Shown: in pieces, positions 57,869 to 64,000 of the stretch
Layout: the number at the start of each line of letters is the position of its first letter
Position numbering within the stretch: position 1 is the first letter of the stretch
Source of the DNA: Malus domestica
Taxonomy: Eukaryota > Streptophyta > Magnoliopsida > Rosales > Rosaceae
Assembly (NCBI RefSeq): GCF_042453785.1
Contig: NC_091674.1
Coordinates: forward strand, 7,184,001 to 7,248,000
Direction: 5' to 3'
Length of the DNA: 64,000 bases
Notes under the pieces: model-generated
What the model was told of the DNA's origin: nothing
Seen by the model: only the letters and a program-made list of their open reading frames with translations
The model's database searches: none
Translations under genes and position numbers: made by a program

Positions 57869-60487
57869 TGTAAAACAAATCAATAACACTTTATAGCCTA
57901 TTCAGATAATAATAAGTGAATAGTTAATAATGAACAATGCATTTAACTAATGAGTTCATTATTGTCTCACATTGAACTAATGTTAACCAGATACCAAATA
58001 GTGATTACAAATTTCTGCTTATGATGTGGCACTGATAATTATGGACAAAAGGTGAAAAAGCGATTACAAATTTTGATCGAAATCAACGATGAGGACAGCA
58101 TTCCTGCAAGGCCAGTGATTCCAATTGGCAAAATGCTTCAAATTAAGATGTTAAGGTGGTGTTCAGCTGATGGTGTCCTGGAAAGCTTTGGCAAAATGCT
58201 TCAGATCAAACTTTGTAACCGCTTTTTAGTGCAACAAGCTTTGGCTGCTTCCTTATATGATTATCACTAGTTCGATGCGAGACAATTATAATGGTGAAGT
58301 TCTTCGGCAAGCTTATGTGTCCAATGACTATACTTGAAGATGGTGAATGTCCACCGTTCTGACCAGACTTATAGTAGCGACATCACGATTTGGAATATGA
58401 TAAAATTCATGTGAAGCACACCAGAAGTTATATTCTTCCTTATAATCCATCATAATACATAAACATAATGAATACCAACGACTAGCAGTGTAAAAATGTA
58501 ATACATGCATATACATGAACATTAATTAACTTAAGAATCCAATTAATTACTACAAAAAATCTAAGCAATCACATACGATAGACTACTATTAACTTCAAGG
58601 AAAAGATCATTGCAAAATGAACTAATTAATTAAAACGAAAGGCTAGCTACCTACAATTAAGCTTTAAGGGCTTGTTATTTGCAGTTATCAGGGTTATAAT
58701 CATCACAAGATATTTTGCTAGACCAGACGACTAGTAGAAAAACCATTTGCACGACATAACTTTATGCGACATAGGAGCTGGGAGCTTCGTGCAACGATTT
58801 TAAGCCTCCGTCGCGCAAGTTTTCATCGCACATTTATTAGCATTTTTGAGAAGTTTTTCGAATCGGACCTAGTTGATTATATTTGTTCACATTTCTATAA
58901 AAATGTGTGTTAAAGCTTCATATATAAGTAATAGTTAAGTGAAATAATTAAGCACCCAAGCCAAATTGGTAGGACGTATACAGAAACAAAATTGGCTCCC
59001 TTTGAAGATTGTGGCTCGACATGATGTGTCGAACCAAAATTGGTAGAATATGTACAAGTTAAGAAAAATATCCGAATGAATACAACAAATTAGGGAAGAA
59101 ATTGAATGACAAGAATAAGAAAGAGGATGATAAGTATATATAAACAATATATATATACACGCACTTTTATTTCAATCAAAATGGAATTGCTATTTAAAAA
59201 CAAAAAACAAAATAACAAAATTTGTGTTGCTCCTAATCTAACAACATGATCTGACTGTATTTTCATGTGGAAGTATGTTAATCTCGATATAATGATCCGA
59301 CTGTATTTTCATGTGGAAGTATGTTAATCTCCATATAACATCTTACCGTTAACTTCAAACGATAAGATGGTAGTAAAATGAAGAACCCCTCGATAAATAA
59401 TCTCATTTTACATCATTTTTGTTGTAAATTGTATTATTAATTAGGAATGTGATTGTGTAAATTTAAAGTAGAATATAAAAGGATTTGGAGATCCAATTAT
59501 CTTAGGTTTTGTATTACCTATAAGAGAAGAAGCTCATCTTGAATAGTAAAAATAAAGGTACGAGGCCAGGAGTGAACATACAATTCTCATACACCTGAAT
59601 CCTTCTCTCTCTCTCTCTGTCACCCACTTTTATAATTTAGTTTACAACAATTTTTAAATTATAAAGCCAGGGTTGAGTCACTTTTAAATTTTTTACATTT
59701 ATAATTGTAGATTAGTAAGTGAAAAAATTAAAACCTATTGCGCGCCAAAACTCTATGGCTACGTATATAAGGGGGTAGGATTATCTCACTTCCTCTTTCT
59801 ATCCCTTTCCATCCCCTCCTCTCACACTCTCTATTTTGTCTCTCTTTCTATAAAAAATTAATATAAGATGTTGACGTAGCTTAACCGTGACCATTCAAAT
59901 AGAAGGGGAGGGAAGAGGGGGGGGGGGTGGTGGAAAGAGGAGAGAGAATCCTTCTTTGTAGATAAGATGACTTAACAAATTTGAACCTGATTGGCGCGAA
60001 GTACCGTTAAATTATTAGAAACTTCATCCCATTTCTCAATTGGTAATTTCATTTCTTTTTCTTTCACTCCCTACATCTTAGTAGCGGTAGTATATATAAG
60101 GGCCAAAATGGCTTATTATAAATAAACATTGAAATCTCTAAGGTTGCTTCAAAGAGAGGTCAATAATTAAGGTGAAATAAGCACCATGACCCGTTCAGAA
60201 TACAATAATCTATCACCTTGGTTCTTAGAAAAAAAGGGTGACTAGCTTGTAGGTGATTTTGATTTGGTTATACGGCGATCTATTGAATCATTTGATTCAA
60301 TTTGCTATTTCCTAGCAGAACAATATCACTGAGCAAAAAGAAGCCAATGCTGATAAATTTTCTTTGTCCACCAAAAAACTAACTCAGAAGCCTTTTCCTA
60401 TACATGTGTGTGTATGTATAAAATAGATAATTGATCATCTAATGGCAAACAAACTAAAAATAATCATAATCTAATAATTATTTGTAC
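57869..60487. other. gene-poor, AT-rich region upstream of AP2 coding start
   Basis: Contains a 46-bp direct repeat pair at 59246-59337, a CACTA-like stretch near 58730 (CTAGTAGAAAAACCATTTGC), and G-run and CT-run simple repeats near 59610-59930. No supported gene. It may be the long 5' intron of the AP2 gene if the exon near 60.6 kb is real. Confidence 0.4.
59246..59337. repeat. 46-bp direct tandem duplication
   Basis: ATGATCTGACTGTATTTTCATG... is repeated immediately with two or three differences. Confidence 0.9.
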
Positions 60488-60720
60488 CTGCCTTCGTCTT
60501 TGGTGAAGTGGTCTCCTTAAATCAAATTAAACCTCCACAATCCTGAAGAGAATTGAGAAATGAGAGGACAAAAACAGCAGATATGTAAACCGAATATCGA
60601 AAATTTACAGGGTAAAGATGGTGCAGGTAGCACTGGAATAAGAAGTGAAAGGGAAAGGGAAGCGAGAAAATACAGAAAAGAGGAAAGCAAAGTTGAAGGC
60701 GTTACCAACCGGTGTGCAAG
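60488..60720 (-). other. possible 5' UTR exon of the AP2 gene
   Basis: Read on the minus strand this is pyrimidine-rich leader-like sequence (TTTCCTCTTTTCTG..., CTCATTTCTCAATTCTC) ending ACGAAGGCAG before GTACAA, a plausible donor. The AP2 coding exon begins after an acceptor at 57869, so a noncoding exon must lie upstream; this is the best candidate seen. Transcript evidence would be needed to accept it. Confidence 0.33.
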
Positions 60721-61397
60721 TGTAAGCGTTTTAGACCCAATTGTTTTGCATGCTCAACTGGTTTTATTCATATGTGTAAGGATGAGCTACATCTGGTCGT
60801 CTCTAAATTCCATTCCACAATTAATAGGAGGTCATATTTTCTGCCATCTTTAGGCCTCAGAATTTAATTCTATAAGTATCTCGCTTTGGCAATATTTTAC
60901 AGTAGAAATCTATATGTATTCATGCTTGTCAACTGCCTTATCAAGTTTAATTATTTTGGTAAGTAGATAATAAGGTGCATAATCTTAAAATTAATTTAAG
61001 AGAGAAAACTGCCTCTTATATGTGTAACAAATGTTTGCAAATTATTAGTGGCTTTAGAATGGACCATGACACTTGCTTTATTTTAGGAAAGATAATGTTG
61101 TCACACAACATGCAAGAAATCTAATTGTTGAATTTGAAATTTGGAGTTTACCTATGGGCCTAGGGCCCTCCAGAATTTGTATTGTTCCTTCCTATAAAGT
61201 GCTCTAGACAAAAATTCCAAGAAATACAGTTACATTTTTAAGATGAATCTATATATGTTATACATTATGTAAGCAATTGGAGTAGTAAATGCAGAACTTC
61301 ATGCCCCAATAACTTTATCTGTGGCTAATTTATGGGCCATCAACTTGATAACAATGTTAGTATATGAGTATGAACATAACATTGGATCTGGTTATAG
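60721..61397. other. AT-rich intergenic sequence
   Basis: No gene, repeat or clear regulatory signal recognised. It could include the AP2 promoter if the exon above is real. Confidence 0.4.
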
Positions 61398-61850
61398 TGT
61401 GAGAATTAGATATGGAAAAGTCTTATTAATAAGCTTTAGTAATCCTAATCCTTATGGGATTGATAGTACTGATATAGTATTTTGAGTTTAGTGGACTTGA
61501 GATAGTACTGGGATTGTGTTTAATCACATGTTTTAATGTGGATTGGATAGTTGAGTCCTATACTGATTCTAATAAGAGATCAGTAAGGATTGTCTTAGTA
61601 TATAAACACTAGCCACTGCTCTTGCAATGTACTGCTTGATTTGATTCAAAGCCCTATTCTTTGAGAGTTGTGAATTACTAAAGAGGAGAAGGTTAACTAT
61701 AACAAAGAGCTTTCATGACTTCATCATCTTCATCTGGTGTTGTAGGTATGTATTTTACTTCATTTTTACGGTTACAAAATCGTTCTTGACTTTTGTGGTT
61801 CAATGGCATCTCTATGATCTATAACATGATATGTGAATATACATCTCACA
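61398..61850 (+). repeat. 5' LTR of the right-edge copia element
   Basis: 453 bp, TG...CA bounded, with TATAAA at 61601-61606. The right edge is fixed by the primer-binding site two bases later; the left edge follows from the TGTGAGA/TCTCACA inverted repeat. Confidence 0.8.
61601..61606 (+). promoter_or_regulatory. TATA box in copia LTR
   Basis: TATAAA in CTTAGTATATAAACACTAGC, about 250 bp before the LTR end, the usual place for the U3 promoter. Confidence 0.6.
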
Positions 61851-61852
61851 TG

Positions 61853-61864
61853 TGGTATCGGAGC
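61853..61864 (+). promoter_or_regulatory. primer-binding site of the right-edge copia element
   Basis: TGGTATCGGAGC, one mismatch from the initiator tRNA-Met complement TGGTATCAGAGC. Confidence 0.85.
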
Positions 61865-62689
61865 TATGGATGATTATTGCTGTTGAATGAAAAAATCTTG
61901 TTCAAAAACCTCAACTAGATTGTATCTGGGTGTTCATAAAAGAACTGTCGAAACCTAGAAATCAATAAAACTTGTGTTTTAATAAGTTTTTAAATAAAGG
62001 ATGTCGTTTAGACTATATAGCCGTTACTCACCTTTTAACTAAAAATATGACCATTAAAAGAATCTCGGTTCTCTCTCTTCTTTCATTCTCTCTCGCTCAT
62101 TCTTCACTAATTTTCTTGGAGATTACACGATTGTGCATCACAACTTACATCGATTCCCAGGAAATCATTGAGAACTAATCTTAATCTTTAGAGGTATGTT
62201 CATCGATTTGAAATATTGCTGCAGTCTATATAATATGTTTTCTTTATTTGAGAAAGATTGCAAGATCAGGGTAATATGAATTTTGAAAGTTTTAATCATG
62301 CTTGAGTAATACTGAATCTCACTTAATATCTTTCAAACTAATCAAATGTTTCCGCTGCCAATTAAAGACTGCATTAATAGAATCTATGTAATTGAAGAGA
62401 TTGAATATGTAGATGCGTGTGATGTAACTTTTTGGACATCGTTTGAACATGTATCTGTGTATTATGTTCATGGTGAATTGTTTATTCTATATATGTCTTC
62501 TTTTCTGTGATTGCAAGGCTATATATATGATTAAATTGGTTCATTGTGTATGATTTGAGTGAAGTAGGATAGAAATCAGGAATCTTATAAAGATTCAAAG
62601 TGCTGATTTCATTATTGTATTTTGCAGTTTCACTTAAATCAATCAATTTGGCATATGTGCCAATACTCATTGGTGGAAGCAACTATTAG

Positions 62690-63840
62690 AAATGGAGGAG
62701 AGAGATAGAATTGTTATTGACACTAAATGAGTATGATATTGCACTTGATACACCACAACCAGCGCCTCTCACAGACAAAAGTAACAAGGCTGAGAAGGTT
62801 GATTTTGAGAGGTGGAGAAGGGCAAATAAGGTTGCACTTCAATATTGGAAAGTGGAATGACACCGTGCTTGGGGACATTAAGAAGTGTGAACTTGCATCT
62901 GATTATATCAAGGCTATTGAAGGAAAATTCAAGGTCTCACAAAAGGTTGAGATTGCTGAGCACATGACTTTGCTTACCAGTTACAAGTTCGAATGAGGAA
63001 TTTCTAACAGAGATCATATTATGAAACTAACTGATGCAGCTGAGAAACTCAATTCTATGGATGTCAAAATTTGTGAAAAACAATTGGTGTTCATGATTCT
63101 GCAAGCTTTACCTCAGAAATTCAATCAACTGAAGGTCTCATACAACACCCAGGACAAATCTTAGACTGTGGATGAGCTTATAGCCCAGTGTGTACAAGAA
63201 GAAAATCATCAAAAGCAGGAGAGAAAGAAAGAAGTTGAATCTGTCAACTATATGCAAACTGCTAAGGCAAAGAACTCCAATTTTGGTAAATTCTCTAAAA
63301 CTAAGACTGATGATAAAACTATTGTGCCTGCTAAAAGTTCCAATTCCTCTAAATTTAACAATCTTAAAGCAAAGAATAAGAACATAGAAAATGTTAGATG
63401 TCATCACTGTAAAACTAAGGATCACTATAGAAAAGATTGTGAAAATTTTAAGGATTGGTTAAGGGCTAAAGGAAAGGCTGATGTTTATGTCTGTGAGGAA
63501 TCAAATCTCATTGAAATCCCTCACAATTCATGGTGGTTTGATATTGGATCATTAGTTCACAAACAAACTCATTGCATGGTTTTATTAAACAAAAGGAAAC
63601 TAGTTGCTTCAATGCTTTTGTTGGAGAAGGAACAAAAGTTAATGTAGAAGTTGTTGGGGGTGGTTAGACTTAAATTAGTCACTGGATTTATAATGCAATT
63701 AGATGATGTTTTGTACGTTCCTACAATGAGAAGAAACTTAATATCAACATCAAAATTGGTTAAACAAAAATATGTTTTCATTGGTGATGATACATGTGTT
63801 AAGTTTTTTAGTAAATGTTCTGTTTGGGTTAATATTTGAA
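62690..63840 (+). pseudogene. degenerate copia gag and protease
   Basis: The frame shifts several times. FERWRRANKVALQYW (about 62810) is gag-like; KCELASDYIKAIEGKF, then DHIMKLTDAAEKLNSMD (about 63015) follow in other frames. The ORF at 63168-63647 holds a zinc knuckle CHHCKTKDHYRKDC (C-X2-C-X4-H-X4-C) and WWFDIGSLVH, the decayed protease active site (DSG/A expected). The next frame reads LDDVLYVPTMRRNLISTSKL, the conserved end of copia protease. At least three frameshifts or stops make it nonfunctional. Confidence 0.82.
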
Positions 63841-64000
63841 CATTGGACTTAGATGAAGAAAAGGCCAAGGGTGTTGAATTAAAGGAGACTTGTCTGAAGC
63901 CCAGCATCAAGCCTGGAAGCAAAGTGGAGGCTTCTCAGGCAAGATAAAAGCCACGTGTTTGCCATTAAAGTGACAAGTGATGGAGAAAAACCTATTACTA

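Larger units (their letters stand above)
61398..64000 (+). mobile_element. degenerate Ty1/copia element, 5' part, continues past window
   Basis: 5' LTR (61398-61850), primer-binding site (61853-61864), an 800-bp leader, then a broken gag and protease. The rest lies outside the window. The LTR ends TGTGAGA...TCTCACA form a 7-bp inverted repeat. Confidence 0.85.

Noticed and set aside
58052..58270. 72-aa ORF with a repeated GKMLQIK phrase
   Set aside because: Short, no recognised family, no splice or promoter support; internal similarity (IGKMLQIKM / FGKMLQIKL) is the only notable point.
58730..58860. CACTA-like terminal sequence (CTAGTAGAAAAACCATTTGC)
   Set aside because: No partner inverted end or 3-bp duplication found nearby; too weak to call a transposon.

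Overview
This is eukaryotic plant nuclear DNA. It has GT-AG introns, an AP2 gene with the plant 9-nt micro-exon, a plant glutamate-receptor-like gene, an F-box/LRR gene, and nested LTR retrotransposons of plant lineages. The transposon types look like those of a rosaceous tree (apple/pear group). That last point is inference from recall, not something the sequence proves.

Layout. (1) 1-12247 is the 3' two-thirds of a Ty3/gypsy element of the Tat/Ogre type: protease-RT-RNaseH-archaeal-type RNaseH-integrase on +, then an 8 kb tail with a 3-exon antisense gene, a second antisense ORF, a poly-A tract, 12-bp HindIII-type repeats, a 180-bp tandem array and a probable 3' LTR. (2) 12498-21989 is a structurally complete Tekay/Del-like chromovirus on the - strand, with 2.4 kb LTRs and GTTGG target duplications; its coding region is decayed. 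(3) 22405-32954 looks like a 10.5 kb Helitron: its 3' end has a GC hairpin and CTAG before T, and inside are same-strand exon fragments of unrelated genes (UTP7, histone H3.3, mitochondrial EF-Ts, a calcium-dependent kinase, probably a SYP12-type syntaxin). (4) 33691-42930 is a plant coiled-coil gene of the 'nucleolar protein gar2-like' family, broken by two single-base frameshifts and by a young Ty1/copia element (35654-40972, seemingly identical 489-bp LTRs, TTCAT duplications) inserted into an exon. (5) 43702-48748 (-) is a complete 5-exon glutamate receptor-like channel gene (887 aa) with a MITE in intron 4. (6) 48847-50318 holds a duplicated upstream segment surrounding a copia fragment. 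(7) 50530-52958 (+) is an F-box/LRR/FBD gene, 500 aa. (8) 54004-57835 (-) is a 9-exon double-AP2 transcription factor (807 aa) with an internal 159-codon tandem duplication, and perhaps a distant 5' UTR exon near 60.5 kb. (9) 58-61.4 kb is AT-rich intergenic DNA. (10) 61398 to the window end is the 5' LTR, primer site and degenerate gag-protease of another copia element.

The host genes here (receptor channel, F-box protein, AP2 factor, coiled-coil protein) show no sign of working as a pathway. The main story is transposition: gene-fragment capture, exon disruption and local duplication. No tRNA, rRNA or CRISPR features were seen.
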